In this document: piece by piece, positions 33,343 to 41,904 of the stretch
Layout: each line of letters begins with the position of its first letter
Position numbering within the stretch: position 1 is the stretch's first letter
NCBI GenBank assembly: GCA_900473685.1
Contig: UCNE01000025.1
Span: 1 to 64,000, forward strand
DNA from: Hyphomicrobiales bacterium
Lineage (GTDB): Bacteria > Pseudomonadota > Alphaproteobacteria > Rhizobiales > Rhizobiaceae
DNA length: 64,000 nucleotides
Reading direction: 5' to 3'
Made by a program: the position numbers and the translations under genes
Notes under the pieces: generated by a model
Told to the model about the DNA's origin: nothing
Databases searched by the model: none
The model's input: the letters and a program-made list of their open reading frames with translations, nothing else

Positions 33343-34235
33343 TTGAGGAGTTCCTTCTCGCTATAGCCTTGATGCGCAAAGAGCGGCGCCAGAAACTGCG
33401 CCGGATCGTCCTCGATGTCGGGAATGCCGCCACCGGTAATGCGCGGCACGGCAGACAGCAGCGCGCGGGTATAAGGGTGCTGCGGATTGTCGAAGAGACC
33501 GGCAGTCGGCCCCTGCTCGACGATATTGCCCTTGTAGATGACGTAAACGCGGTCGGCGAACTCACGCACCACGCCGAGATTGTGCGAGATGAAAAGCACC
33601 GACGTTTGGTGTTTCTCGACAAGCTCGGACATCAGCCGGAGCGTCTGCGCCTGGACGGTCACGTCGAGCGCCGTGCCAGGCTCGTCGGCAAGCAGCAGTG
33701 CCGGATTGTTGGCAAGCGCCATGGCGATCATCACACGCTGGTTCATGCCGCCGGAAAGCTGGAAGGCATAGGATTCCAGCACGCGCTCCGGCTCGTTGAT
33801 GGCAACGTCGGCGAGGGCGGCAATCGCCTTCCGGCGAGCCGTTTCGGTATCGATGCCAGGCTCAGCCCGTTGCAACACCTCGCGAAAGAGCGTGAAGATC
33901 GGGTAGACCGGGTTCAGCGACGACGTCGGATCCTGAAAGATCATCGACATCGACATCGCCGTACCGCGCAACGCGTGGCGTGATGCGGGTTTCAGCGTTT
34001 CGAGATTGATACCCTCGAATTCCACCGTGCCGGAGATGCGGGCACTTTTCAGTTGTTGCAGCATGCCAAGCACGATGCGCGCCGTTACCGATTTGCCCGA
34101 ACCAGACTCGCCGACCAGCGCGACGCGCTCGCCCTTGCGGATGTGCAGCGAGATGCCGTGCAGCACGTCGATCGTACCTGACCAGGTCTTGAAGCCGAGA
34201 CGGAGATCGTCAATCCTGAGCGTTGGGTTCGTCAT
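33339..34235 (-). CDS. Dipeptide/oligopeptide ABC transporter ATPase (DppD-like)
   Basis: 298 residues from ATG 34235, sharing ATGA with the DppC-like gene; the frame reaches 34331 only by overlapping that gene. Walker A GESGSGKS, Q-loop MIFQDPTSSLNPV, signature LSGGMNQRVMIAMAL and Walker B LLLADEPGTALD are visible. The tail (DNPQHPYTRALLSAVPRI) is the oligopeptide-family C-terminal motif. The signature has GGM instead of GGQ, a common variant in this subfamily. Confidence 0.92.
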   Translation of the reverse strand: MTNPTLRIDDLRLGFKTWSGTIDVLHGISLHIRKGERVALVGESGSGKSVTARIVLGMLQQLKSARISGTVEFEGINLETLKPASRHALRGTAMSMSMIFQDPTSSLNPVYPIFTLFREVLQRAEPGIDTETARRKAIAALADVAINEPERVLESYAFQLSGGMNQRVMIAMALANNPALLLADEPGTALDVTVQAQTLRLMSELVEKHQTSVLFISHNLGVVREFADRVYVIYKGNIVEQGPTAGLFDNPQHPYTRALLSAVPRITGGGIPDIEDDPAQFLAPLFAHQGYSEKELLK

Positions 34236-35065
34236 TGATCCACTCCGAGGATTTCGCGCAGCGCATCGCCGATCAGGTTGAAGCCAAAGACGGCGATCAG
34301 GATGGCAAGGCCCGGGAACACGGTGAGCCACCAGCTGTCCGGCAGGTATTTCGCACCTTCTGCTACCATCGAACCAAGGTCCGGTGTCGGCGGTTGCACG
34401 CCAAGACCGAGAAAGGACAGCGAGGAGGCGATGAGGATGACGAAGCCGAAATCAAGCGTCATCTTGGTGATGATCGAGGGCACGCAGTTCGGCAGGATTT
34501 CGCGGAACATGATGTGCAGCTTCGAAGCGCCGATCACTTCGGCGGCCAGCACATAACCCTCTTCCTTTTCCGAACGGGCAATGTTGTAGACGAGCCGGGT
34601 ATACCAGGGCCACCACATGGCGGTGACCGCGATCATGCCGTTGGTCAATGTCGGCTGCAGCAGCCCCATGATCGACATGGCGAGCACCAGCGGCGGGATC
34701 GACAGGAAGACGTCGGTCAGCCGCATCAACAGATACTCCGTCCAACCGCCAAGATAACCCGCCGCAAGACCGATAGCGACGCCGATCGGGACCGCGATGG
34801 CAAGCACGACGATGCCGAGGATCAGCGAGATACGGTAGGCATAGACGACACGGGTGAAAAGGTCGCGGCCGACGAGATCGGTCCCGAAAATGTTCGGCCA
34901 GTGCGGCGGCTGGTTGAAATTGGCGAAATCCACAACGGCGCCGACATGCGCGGGGAAGGGCGTGATGACATCCGCGAACAGAGCCGAGAGCACCACGATA
35001 CCGACGAGGATCAGACCGATCAGCGACAGAGGATTACGGGTGAGAATGACGAGGGTTTTCTTCAT
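34232..35065 (-). CDS. Dipeptide-type ABC transporter permease (DppC-like)
   Basis: 277 residues with about six membrane helices. The N-terminal segment LTRNPLSLIGLILVGIVVLSA is followed by the FGTDLVGRDLFTRVVYAYR motif typical of DppC/OppC, and an EAA-type loop (AAEVIGASKLHIMFREILPN) contacts the ATPases. Start ATG overlaps the DppB-like stop by ATGA, so all four ABC genes are translationally coupled. Confidence 0.92.
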   Translation of the reverse strand: MKKTLVILTRNPLSLIGLILVGIVVLSALFADVITPFPAHVGAVVDFANFNQPPHWPNIFGTDLVGRDLFTRVVYAYRISLILGIVVLAIAVPIGVAIGLAAGYLGGWTEYLLMRLTDVFLSIPPLVLAMSIMGLLQPTLTNGMIAVTAMWWPWYTRLVYNIARSEKEEGYVLAAEVIGASKLHIMFREILPNCVPSIITKMTLDFGFVILIASSLSFLGLGVQPPTPDLGSMVAEGAKYLPDSWWLTVFPGLAILIAVFGFNLIGDALREILGVDQ

Positions 35066-36087
35066 GATGCCCTCTGCGAAAGCCGGATGCGGGGGTTGAT
35101 GATCGACACCAGGATGTCGACGATGATGTTGACGATCAGGAACATGGCCGAAATGATCAGGACGGTTCCGACGATGGCGTTGAGATCCTTGCGCAGAATC
35201 ACGGCGACGCCATAGCGCGACAGGCCCGGCCAGGCGTAGACAGCCTCCACCAGGAAGGCACTGCCAAGCATGGCGGCGAAATCGAGGCCGATGATGGTCA
35301 GCGAGGGGATCAGCGACGGCCGGAAGGCATAACGCCGCGCTATGCGCTTTTCCGGAAAGCCATAAGCCTCGGCCATCTCGATATAGGGGCGCTCATACGT
35401 CTCCACCATATTGGACCGCACGAGGCGTGCCGCCTGTCCGATGCCGGAAAGCGCCAGTGCGAAGGCGGGCAGGATGAGGTGCCAGACGGCATCGGCAAAG
35501 GCGCGCAGATTGCCGGCAAGAAGCGTATCGATCAGCATGAAGCCGGTCATGCTTGGCACCGTGATACTGTCGGAAAGCCGGCCGGCGATCGGGAAGATCT
35601 TCAGGAAGTAGGAGAAGGCGAGCATCAGCACCACCGCCCAGACGAAGGCAGGGGCCGAGACGCCGAGCATGGTCACCAGCCGGATCGTGTGATCGACCCA
35701 TGTGCCGCGACGGCGGGCCGAGAGAATGCCGAGCGGCAGGCCAATCGCCACCATCATCAGGCCGGACACCAGGACCAATTCCAGCGTCGCTGGAAGAAAC
35801 TGGGCGATGTCCGTCATCACCGGGCGGTTGGTGTAGAGCGATATGCCGAGATCACCGCGCGCGAGATCGGCAAGGAAATAGCCGTATTGCGTCAAGAAGG
35901 AAGCATCGAGATGCAGCTTCTCGCGCAGCGCCAGGACGGCCTCGGCGGTGGCATTCGGTCCGAGCGCGATGCGCGCCGGATCGCCGGGAATGACCCGGGC
36001 AATGGCGAAGATCAGCAGCGATACCCCGATCAGCACGATCAAGGAGGTACCCAGCCGCTTCGCAAGGAGGCGGAAGAAAGGTGACAT
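35062..36087 (-). CDS. Dipeptide-type ABC transporter permease (DppB-like)
   Basis: 341 residues, ATG after AGGAAC. DppB/OppB architecture: first helix LIVLIGVSLLIFAIARVIPGDPA with the conserved PGDP, then the large N-terminal periplasmic loop, five further helices and an EAA loop (MAEAYGFPEKRIARRYAFR). It lies 60 bases after the binding-protein gene with a strong hairpin between them, which may hold permease expression below that of the binding protein. Confidence 0.92.
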   Translation of the reverse strand: MSPFFRLLAKRLGTSLIVLIGVSLLIFAIARVIPGDPARIALGPNATAEAVLALREKLHLDASFLTQYGYFLADLARGDLGISLYTNRPVMTDIAQFLPATLELVLVSGLMMVAIGLPLGILSARRRGTWVDHTIRLVTMLGVSAPAFVWAVVLMLAFSYFLKIFPIAGRLSDSITVPSMTGFMLIDTLLAGNLRAFADAVWHLILPAFALALSGIGQAARLVRSNMVETYERPYIEMAEAYGFPEKRIARRYAFRPSLIPSLTIIGLDFAAMLGSAFLVEAVYAWPGLSRYGVAVILRKDLNAIVGTVLIISAMFLIVNIIVDILVSIINPRIRLSQRAS

Positions 36088-36109
36088 TTCAATGTTCCTA
36101 TCGACGGGA

Positions 36110-36133
36110 CCGGGCTGCGTATCCGCAGCCCGG
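36110..36133 (-). terminator. Intercistronic hairpin after binding-protein gene
   Basis: CCGGGCTGCG-TATC-CGCAGCCCGG, a perfect 10-bp stem with a 4-base loop, lies between the binding-protein stop and the permease start. Without a T-tract it is more likely an mRNA-stabilising or attenuating hairpin than a full terminator. Confidence 0.65.
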
Positions 36134-36147
36134 AAGTTCGGCCGCGG

Positions 36148-37734
36148 CTACTGTTTCATTTCCATCAGGCGGAAGTTGAAGCCGAACCCGGCAAGCGCGA
36201 AGGCCTTGGCGGGGTCGGAAAGTGCCGGCACGGAAACCTTGTTCGAGGCAGCAAAAACCGCAGTCTGGTCCTGTGCGAAGATCGATGGAGCAAGCGCGAT
36301 GAGACGCTTGTTGGCCGCCTCGTAAACCTTGGCGCGCTCCGCCTCGTCGAGCGTCGTGCGGCCCTTTTCCAAGAGTGCGTCCACTTCGGCATCCTTCAGG
36401 TATTCGGGTGACATCCAGGTTCCGGCTGCACTCGAATGATACATCGAGTAAAGCAATGTATCGGGATCGCCGGACATGGTGTTGACGAAGACCTGGCTGA
36501 TGTTCGGCGTGTTCTCCGGCTTGGAGACCTGCTCGGAAAACAGCGCCCAGGGCAGCTTCCGGACCTCCGCCTGAATGCCGATCTCGGCGAAGTTGGCCTG
36601 CATCAGCAGGGCGAAGCGCTCCTCCAGCGGCACTTCACCGATCCAGGTCAGTTCGACCTTCATGTCTTCCGGCTTGTACTTGCACTTGGCGAGATGCTCC
36701 TTGGCCTTCTCGACATCGCGCTTCAGCGGTTCGCCGCCAAGCGCACCGAGCATGCCGACCGGTAGCGCACCGGTCGCGGGGCTGCCCTGAGACACCTGGT
36801 CGCTGACCGCGACCATCTTCACTCCGGACTCGTAGTCGAAGGCATAGGTGACGGCGAGGCGGCACTCGAGATCGTCGAAGGGCGGCTTCGTCGTGTTCAG
36901 CTTGATGTAGAACTCGGTCGTGCCCTTTTCAGTCAGCAGTTGCGCACCATCGGCGGCGAGCGATTTCAGCACTTCCGGTGGCAGCCACTGGGAGGAAATC
37001 TCATGTTCGCCCTGCGCAATCAGCGTGCGAACAGTGGCCGCTTCCAGGCCGTACCGCAGGCGCACGGTATCGGGTGCGACCGCTGGGACCTTGAGGAAGT
37101 AATCGGCATTCTTCGCCATGACCGTCTCTTCCTGCGGATTGTGCGAGACAACGGTATAGGCTCCGGTGCCGGCCGTATGTGTGGAGAGATAAGCCTGACC
37201 CCAGTCCTTCATGTCGCCTTCGCCCTCGGCGAGGTTCTGCAGGACAAGCGCCTTGTCGACGATCGGCAACCGGGTCAGCGCCGAGATGAACGGCGCATAC
37301 ACCGTCTTCAGCGTGAATTTTACCGTCGAGGCATCGATCGCCGCGGCCTTCTCGACATTTTCGAAAAGGTAGGACAGCCCCTGGCCCAGCTTCATCATGC
37401 GATCAAAGGAGAAGACGACATCGTCCGCCGTCAGCGGATGGCCGCTTTGGAATTTGACGTCGGTGCGGAGCTTGAACGTATAGGTCTTGCCATCGGCGCT
37501 CTCGAAGGAGGCGGCGAGGAAGGGATCGTAGCCCGGCTGGCCCTGCTTGGGAATGACGAGCGTGTCGTAGAGGTTGAACATCAAGATGCTATCGGCATAG
37601 TCAGATGCCTTTGCCGGATCGAGTTCCCCGACGGGCGATTCATCAAGCCGTAGAACGGTTTCGGCATTCGCATGGGCGCAGAAAGCCGTTGCGGCGAGCA
37701 GGGCTGCCGCGATTGTCTTCAGAACGGATGTCAT
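36148..37734 (-). CDS. ABC transporter substrate-binding protein, family 5
   Basis: 528 residues, ATG after AGGGAAC. The signal peptide ends near residue 24 (AFCAHANA-ET). Family 5 (DppA/OppA) features: LRLDESPVGELDPAKASDYA at the mature start, YTFKLRTDVKFQSGHPLTADDVVFSFDR near 80-107, and the late PEYLKDAEVDALLEKGRTTLD block. It captures the substrate in the periplasm for the adjacent permeases. Family 5 proteins bind peptides, opines, nickel chelates and sugars, so the fold does not settle the ligand. Confidence 0.93.
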   Translation of the reverse strand: MTSVLKTIAAALLAATAFCAHANAETVLRLDESPVGELDPAKASDYADSILMFNLYDTLVIPKQGQPGYDPFLAASFESADGKTYTFKLRTDVKFQSGHPLTADDVVFSFDRMMKLGQGLSYLFENVEKAAAIDASTVKFTLKTVYAPFISALTRLPIVDKALVLQNLAEGEGDMKDWGQAYLSTHTAGTGAYTVVSHNPQEETVMAKNADYFLKVPAVAPDTVRLRYGLEAATVRTLIAQGEHEISSQWLPPEVLKSLAADGAQLLTEKGTTEFYIKLNTTKPPFDDLECRLAVTYAFDYESGVKMVAVSDQVSQGSPATGALPVGMLGALGGEPLKRDVEKAKEHLAKCKYKPEDMKVELTWIGEVPLEERFALLMQANFAEIGIQAEVRKLPWALFSEQVSKPENTPNISQVFVNTMSGDPDTLLYSMYHSSAAGTWMSPEYLKDAEVDALLEKGRTTLDEAERAKVYEAANKRLIALAPSIFAQDQTAVFAASNKVSVPALSDPAKAFALAGFGFNFRLMEMKQ

Positions 37735-37748
37735 TGCTGTTCCCTTTT

Positions 37749-38450
37749 TTATTCCGTGGTCTTGGGTTTGGCTGTCTTAAGCGTCTTTGGCGCACTACGG
37801 CGGGCTGCCGAGCGCTTGACGACCAGGCTCTGCTGAGCCGGGACGGATGGTTCGCCGTCACCGAAAACATCCATCGTGCAGGTATGGAAGATTGTTGCCG
37901 GTTCGGCCGTGTGGTTCCAGGTGACGTGCGTCAGCGTCGACGGGAAGTGGGCGGAATCGCCCTTCTCCAGAATTGTACGCTCGCCGGCAATTTCAAGGGT
38001 CAACGATCCCTCGACGATGAAGTAGATCTCTTCTCCTTCATGCGACATGGGCTCGCTGCGGAAGCCAGGCGGCTCGTGTATGAGCGTCGAGCGCAGGATG
38101 TTGCCGGGGAAGGAGGCGGAAAGGCGCTCGTAGGAAACTGCATTGCCTGGCGTTCCACCGACGGCAAAGACCGGGCGTCCTTCGTGCCGCGTAATTGGGG
38201 CATCGACACGCTGGGTCTGGAAGAATGAACCGATCTCGGTCTTCAAAGCGCGGCAAACGGCAACCAGCGAAGTGAGCGACGGCACGGTAATGCCACGCTC
38301 GATCTGCGAGATGAAACCGACCGAAAATCCGGCCGTGTCCGCAACCTCCTGCAGTGTCATTTTCAGCTCCCGGCGCCGCTCACGCAGACGCTCGCCCACG
38401 GCGGGGCTGGCCCCTGCCTCAGGCTCTTCCATGTTCGCCACTGTGTTCAC
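37749..38450 (-). CDS. XRE-family regulator with C-terminal cupin domain
   Basis: 233 residues if GTG 38450 is used; ATG 38432 (227 residues) is equally possible because neither has a strong ribosome site. The helix-turn-helix spans about 35-70 (MTLQEVADTAGFSVGFISQI then ERGITVPS), and a cupin_2 fold with two conserved blocks follows (EGEEIYFIVEGSLTLEIAGE; ADSAHFPS-like KGDSAHFPSTLTHVTWN). Such regulators sense a small ligand in the cupin. It lies 14 bases upstream of the binding-protein gene and probably autoregulates the whole operon through the TTTTTAGT motifs upstream. Confidence 0.92.
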   Translation of the reverse strand: MNTVANMEEPEAGASPAVGERLRERRRELKMTLQEVADTAGFSVGFISQIERGITVPSLTSLVAVCRALKTEIGSFFQTQRVDAPITRHEGRPVFAVGGTPGNAVSYERLSASFPGNILRSTLIHEPPGFRSEPMSHEGEEIYFIVEGSLTLEIAGERTILEKGDSAHFPSTLTHVTWNHTAEPATIFHTCTMDVFGDGEPSVPAQQSLVVKRSAARRSAPKTLKTAKPKTTE

Positions 38451-38455
38451 CCGTA

Positions 38456-38469
38456 TTTTTAGTATTACT
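38456..38469. promoter_or_regulatory. Putative XRE-cupin operator, copy 1 (half-palindrome)
   Basis: TTTTTAGTATTACT, six bases upstream of the GTG start. It matches the left arm and centre of the perfect palindrome at 38505-38523; its centre is 49 bases from that of copy 2. Confidence 0.5.
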
Positions 38470-38504
38470 TCAATAATGCGCGCGTTGACGGCATTGTCAA
38501 ATGT

Positions 38505-38523
38505 TTTTTAGTATGACTAAAAA
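38505..38523. promoter_or_regulatory. Putative XRE-cupin operator, copy 2 (perfect palindrome)
   Basis: TTTTTAGT-ATG-ACTAAAAA, 8-bp arms around a 3-base centre, 55 bases upstream of the regulator start. Repetition of the left half at 38456 supports binding by the downstream-encoded regulator, which is the only regulator gene adjacent. Confidence 0.6.
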
Positions 38524-38771
38524 TTTGGATTTACCCGCGCGTTTAGCCGGGCAACATCATCGGTCTGAGAACCATGCAGCAGGAAAGACTTTGTTGATGT
38601 TCGAGCGTCACTAGCCCTGCACTTGACGGCAGATTATGGGCATTCGGCAGATGCGTCATGGGCTCGAAGCAGAAGAAGCCGGGCGAACTTCCGCACAATT
38701 TCCGGCGCCGGCGCGCATGCAGCCATGTGCCACTATGCGGCGTGGCCGGAAACCGACACAACGATCGACAC

Positions 38772-38817
38772 GGCCACGCCCTTACAGAGTCCACCGGGAC
38801 TTTATAAGGGCGTGGCC
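38772..38817 (-). terminator. Long two-tier hairpin downstream of tctA
   Basis: A 13-bp perfect stem GGCCACGCCCTTA / TAAGGGCGTGGCC encloses an inner AGTCC / GGACT stem. It starts 22 bases after the tctA stop. No T-tract follows on the minus strand, so it may end or protect the tct mRNA; a terminator is the simplest reading. Confidence 0.55.
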
Positions 38818-38839
38818 AGCGGTTTTAGGCTGTTTCGCC

Positions 38840-40345
38840 TCACGCTTCCTTGAAGACGTCGTCCCGGCCTCTGCGCATCGCGGGCAAGACAGCGACAACA
38901 AGGGCCAACACGCCGATCGCCAGAAGCGCTGCGGAAAGAGGAGATTGAAGGAAGGTCAAGGGGCTGCCATCTGAGATGATCAATGCCTGCCGCAGTTTTT
39001 CTTCAAGCAGCCGGCCGAGCACGAAACCGAGGGCAAGGGGCGCGGGCTCGAATTCGAGCTTATAGAGCGCATAGCCGACAAGCCCGAAGAAAGCAGCCAT
39101 CATCACCTGGGCGGCATCATTGGCAATCGAATACAGGCCAATGCAACAGAAGCAGACAATTGCCGGAAACAGAAGACGGTAAGGCACGCGCAGCAGCTTC
39201 ACCCAAAGGCCGATCAAGGGCAGATTGATGATGACCAGCATCAGGTTTCCGATCCACATCGACGCGACCAGCCCCCAAAACAGTTCCGGATTGCGTTCGA
39301 TGACCTGTGGCCCCGGGACAATGCCCTGGATCATCATGGCCCCGACCATCAAGGCCATAACGGCGTTGGGTGGCAGACCAAGCGTCAGCAGCGGAATAAA
39401 GGAAGTCTGCGCACCGGCATTGTTGGCGCTCTCGGGACCGGCAACCCCAGCAGGCGCACCGTGGCCAAAATCCTGAGGCCGTTTGGAAAGCCGTTTTTCC
39501 ACCGCATAACTTGCAAATGGACCGAGGATCGCACCGTTACCCGGCAGAACGCCCAGGATCGATCCGAGAAAAGTACCTCGCAGGATAGGCGCGGTATTTT
39601 CCCGTAGTTCTTTCAACGTCGGCCAGAGACGGCCGATACGGCTGCGCACGACGTCGCGCGATTCCGGGTCCGCCAGGTTCTTGAAGATTTCACCGAAGCC
39701 GAAAATCCCCATGGCCAGTACGACGAATTCAATGCCGTCATGGAGCATTCCGAAATCGAAGGTCATGCGTTCGCGGCCGGTTTCCATGTCCGCGCCGACG
39801 CAGGATAGAAGGACGCCAAGAAGGATCATGGCGATGGCCTTGACGAGAGAGCCGTGCGCCAGCACGACCGCGAAGACGAGACCCATGATCATCAAGGAAA
39901 AATACTCGGCCGGGCCAAACAGCAGCCCCATGCGCGTCATCGGGACGCCGAGCGCGGCAATCACGATGGTGGCGACGGTACCGGCAACGAAGGAGCCAAT
40001 GGCAGCAAGGCCAAGTGCAAGCCCTGCCTGACCGTTCTGCGCCATCTTGTGCCCGTCTATCGCGGTGACGACGGCCGTTGCTTCGCCTGGAATGTTGACC
40101 AGAATCGCGGTGGTCGATCCGCCATATTGCGCACCGTAATAGATACCCGCGAGCATGATCAGCGAGCCGGTCGGGTCGAGCGACAGGGTCACAGGCAACA
40201 GAATGGCGATGGTGGCAACCGGCCCGACGCCGGGGAGAACCCCCACCAGCGTGCCGATGAGACAGCCGATGAAACACAGGGCAATATTCTTGAAGGTTAG
40301 CGCCACGGCCAGACCGAGGCCAAGATTGATAAAGACGTCCAGCAT
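38840..40345 (-). CDS. tctA: Tripartite tricarboxylate transporter large membrane subunit
   Basis: 501 residues, about 11-12 membrane helices, ATG after TAGGAT. TctA hallmarks: GTLVGVLPGVGPVATIAILLP near 35-55, YGAQYGGSTTAILVNIPGEAT near 70-90 and a second GSILGVLPGNGAILGPFASY near 250. It forms the transport pore with TctB and takes ligand from periplasmic TctC using an ion gradient. Gene order tctC-tctB-tctA with 1-base gaps indicates one operon. Substrate is a carboxylate by family; the PrpF/GalD-like gene upstream suggests an unsaturated tri- or dicarboxylate. Confidence 0.95.
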   Translation of the reverse strand: MLDVFINLGLGLAVALTFKNIALCFIGCLIGTLVGVLPGVGPVATIAILLPVTLSLDPTGSLIMLAGIYYGAQYGGSTTAILVNIPGEATAVVTAIDGHKMAQNGQAGLALGLAAIGSFVAGTVATIVIAALGVPMTRMGLLFGPAEYFSLMIMGLVFAVVLAHGSLVKAIAMILLGVLLSCVGADMETGRERMTFDFGMLHDGIEFVVLAMGIFGFGEIFKNLADPESRDVVRSRIGRLWPTLKELRENTAPILRGTFLGSILGVLPGNGAILGPFASYAVEKRLSKRPQDFGHGAPAGVAGPESANNAGAQTSFIPLLTLGLPPNAVMALMVGAMMIQGIVPGPQVIERNPELFWGLVASMWIGNLMLVIINLPLIGLWVKLLRVPYRLLFPAIVCFCCIGLYSIANDAAQVMMAAFFGLVGYALYKLEFEPAPLALGFVLGRLLEEKLRQALIISDGSPLTFLQSPLSAALLAIGVLALVVAVLPAMRRGRDDVFKEA

Positions 40346-40346
40346 C

Positions 40347-40868
40347 TCAGTATCCTAGAAACCAGGGAGCAACGGGGACGGAAAGCCCCAGGGCATAGCG
40401 AAACAGACCGATGCAGAAGGCTGTCAGCACCACGGCAAAGATCAGCAGTTCGCCAAGACGGGCGTCTCGCGCGGCAAGGCCGGAGGCAACGATGGCTAGG
40501 GGACAGGCGACCGACAGCCCAAGGCTCGGAATGGAGATCGGGCCGAGATGATGGCCGCGCACCGTGACGGCGAACAGGACGACGCCGAGGATAACCGGAA
40601 TGGTTTCGCGGATGGCCCACCGCCCCGTCGATGGCCCCGGATCCTTCCGGGATAGCAATAGTTGCAATATCCCAAGACCCAAAATGACGAAGGAGAGGAG
40701 ACGGGGCAGAAGCCCCGACCCGACACCATCGCTCGTCATGAAAGGCAAATCGTACCCCGCCCAAAGACCAAGGCCGCCGAAGCCGATCAGCACTATCCCG
40801 GCAATCCGCTCCCGGCCGAGCCCTCCATTGGAGGGCGCGGCTTGCGTGTTCGTTTGGCTTCCCGTCAT
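40347..40868 (-). CDS. tctB: Tripartite tricarboxylate transporter small membrane subunit
   Basis: 173 residues with four hydrophobic helices (IAGIVLIGFGGLGLWAGYDL; LLPRLLSFVILGLGILQLLL; TIPVILGVVLFAVTV; LLIFAVVLTAFCIGLFRYAL), the TctB pattern, including the conserved GPG-like GSGLLPR after the first helix. Start ATG lies 1 base from the tctC stop and its end 1 base from tctA, so expression is coupled. Confidence 0.92.
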   Translation of the reverse strand: MTGSQTNTQAAPSNGGLGRERIAGIVLIGFGGLGLWAGYDLPFMTSDGVGSGLLPRLLSFVILGLGILQLLLSRKDPGPSTGRWAIRETIPVILGVVLFAVTVRGHHLGPISIPSLGLSVACPLAIVASGLAARDARLGELLIFAVVLTAFCIGLFRYALGLSVPVAPWFLGY

Positions 40869-40869
40869 G

Positions 40870-41850
40870 TCACTCGACCTTGATATCGGCGGCTTTCACA
40901 ACGCCGCCCCAGCGGGCGCGTTCCTTGGCCATGAAATCGGAGAATGCCTGAGGGCCCATGGAGGAAGGCACTGCACCGTCCTTCTTCAGCTTTTCGACGA
41001 ATTCGGCGTCGCCCAGCGTCTCGGACGTCGCTGCTTCCAGCTTCGACTTGACCTCGGCCGGCATGCCCTTTGGTCCTACGAGGCCATACCACGCCGAAGC
41101 GGTATAACCTGAGACCCCGGCTTCGATTGCTGTCGGCACATCCGGCAAGCTGTCGAAACGTTTTTCACCGGTCACCGCCAGCGCCTTCAGCGTGCCACTT
41201 TCGATCAAGCCGATCGCAGACGGGATGGTCGTGACCATGAAATCGATATGTCCACCGACGAGATCGTTTACGGCCGGGCCTGCCCCCTTGTAAGGAACAT
41301 GCTTGACCTTGATGCCGGCGGTCTGGCCAAGCAGCAGCGCGCCGAGATGGCTGGCCGAGGCATTGCCGGCCGAACCATAGACCAGTTCCCTGGACTTGGC
41401 TGCTTCAACCAGTTCACCCAGCGTGTTGACCTCCAGCCGCGGTCCAACCACGACGACAAGGGATGCGTCGGCGATCATGGCGATCGGATCGAGCGCTGTT
41501 TCCGGATCGGCCTTGAGCTTGAAGATATGCGGATTGACGGCCATCGGTCCCTGATTGCCGATGAGCAACGTATAGCCATCGGGATCGGCAGCGGCGGCAA
41601 CTTCGGTACCGATGTTGGCAGCGGCACCCGGCCGGTTTTCAACGATGACACGGCCGCCCAATGCCTTTTCAAGCCGTGCAGCAAAAACGCGGGCGATGGC
41701 ATCCGTGCCGCCACCTGCGGCATAAGACACCACCAGTGTGACCGGCTTGGACGGATACGCATCCTGTGCAAGGACGGGCGTGGCGATCGACATGGCCAGG
41801 GCTGCGCCACACATTGCGAGAGCAAATCGGCGGGTCGTTTGTAAGGTCAT
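40870..41850 (-). CDS. tctC: Tripartite tricarboxylate transporter substrate-binding protein
   Basis: 326 residues, ATG after GGGAGGAAAA. The signal peptide ends near residue 29 (SIATPVLAQDAYP). TctC/Bug family fold: YPSKPVTLVVSYAAGGGTDA at the mature start, VENRPGAAANIGTEVAA, DGYTLLIGNQGP near 95-106, and SASHLGALLLGQTAGIKVKHVPYKG. Periplasmic receptor for the TctAB pore. Its ligand pocket often takes carboxylates held through water bridges; the exact ligand cannot be read. Confidence 0.95.
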   Translation of the reverse strand: MTLQTTRRFALAMCGAALAMSIATPVLAQDAYPSKPVTLVVSYAAGGGTDAIARVFAARLEKALGGRVIVENRPGAAANIGTEVAAAADPDGYTLLIGNQGPMAVNPHIFKLKADPETALDPIAMIADASLVVVVGPRLEVNTLGELVEAAKSRELVYGSAGNASASHLGALLLGQTAGIKVKHVPYKGAGPAVNDLVGGHIDFMVTTIPSAIGLIESGTLKALAVTGEKRFDSLPDVPTAIEAGVSGYTASAWYGLVGPKGMPAEVKSKLEAATSETLGDAEFVEKLKKDGAVPSSMGPQAFSDFMAKERARWGGVVKAADIKVE

Positions 41851-41904
41851 TTCATTTTCCTCCCAGTTGTTAATGCAGTTGTCGTATGGTCTGTCGCAAG
41901 ACCT

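Larger units (their letters stand above)
38451..38839. other. Intergenic region between hyu operon promoter and tct operon end
   Basis: 389 bases. Its left end carries the operator pair and the presumed promoter of the XRE-led operon, and its right end a long hairpin at 38772-38817. Short plus-strand reading frames here have no ribosome site. Confidence 0.6.
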
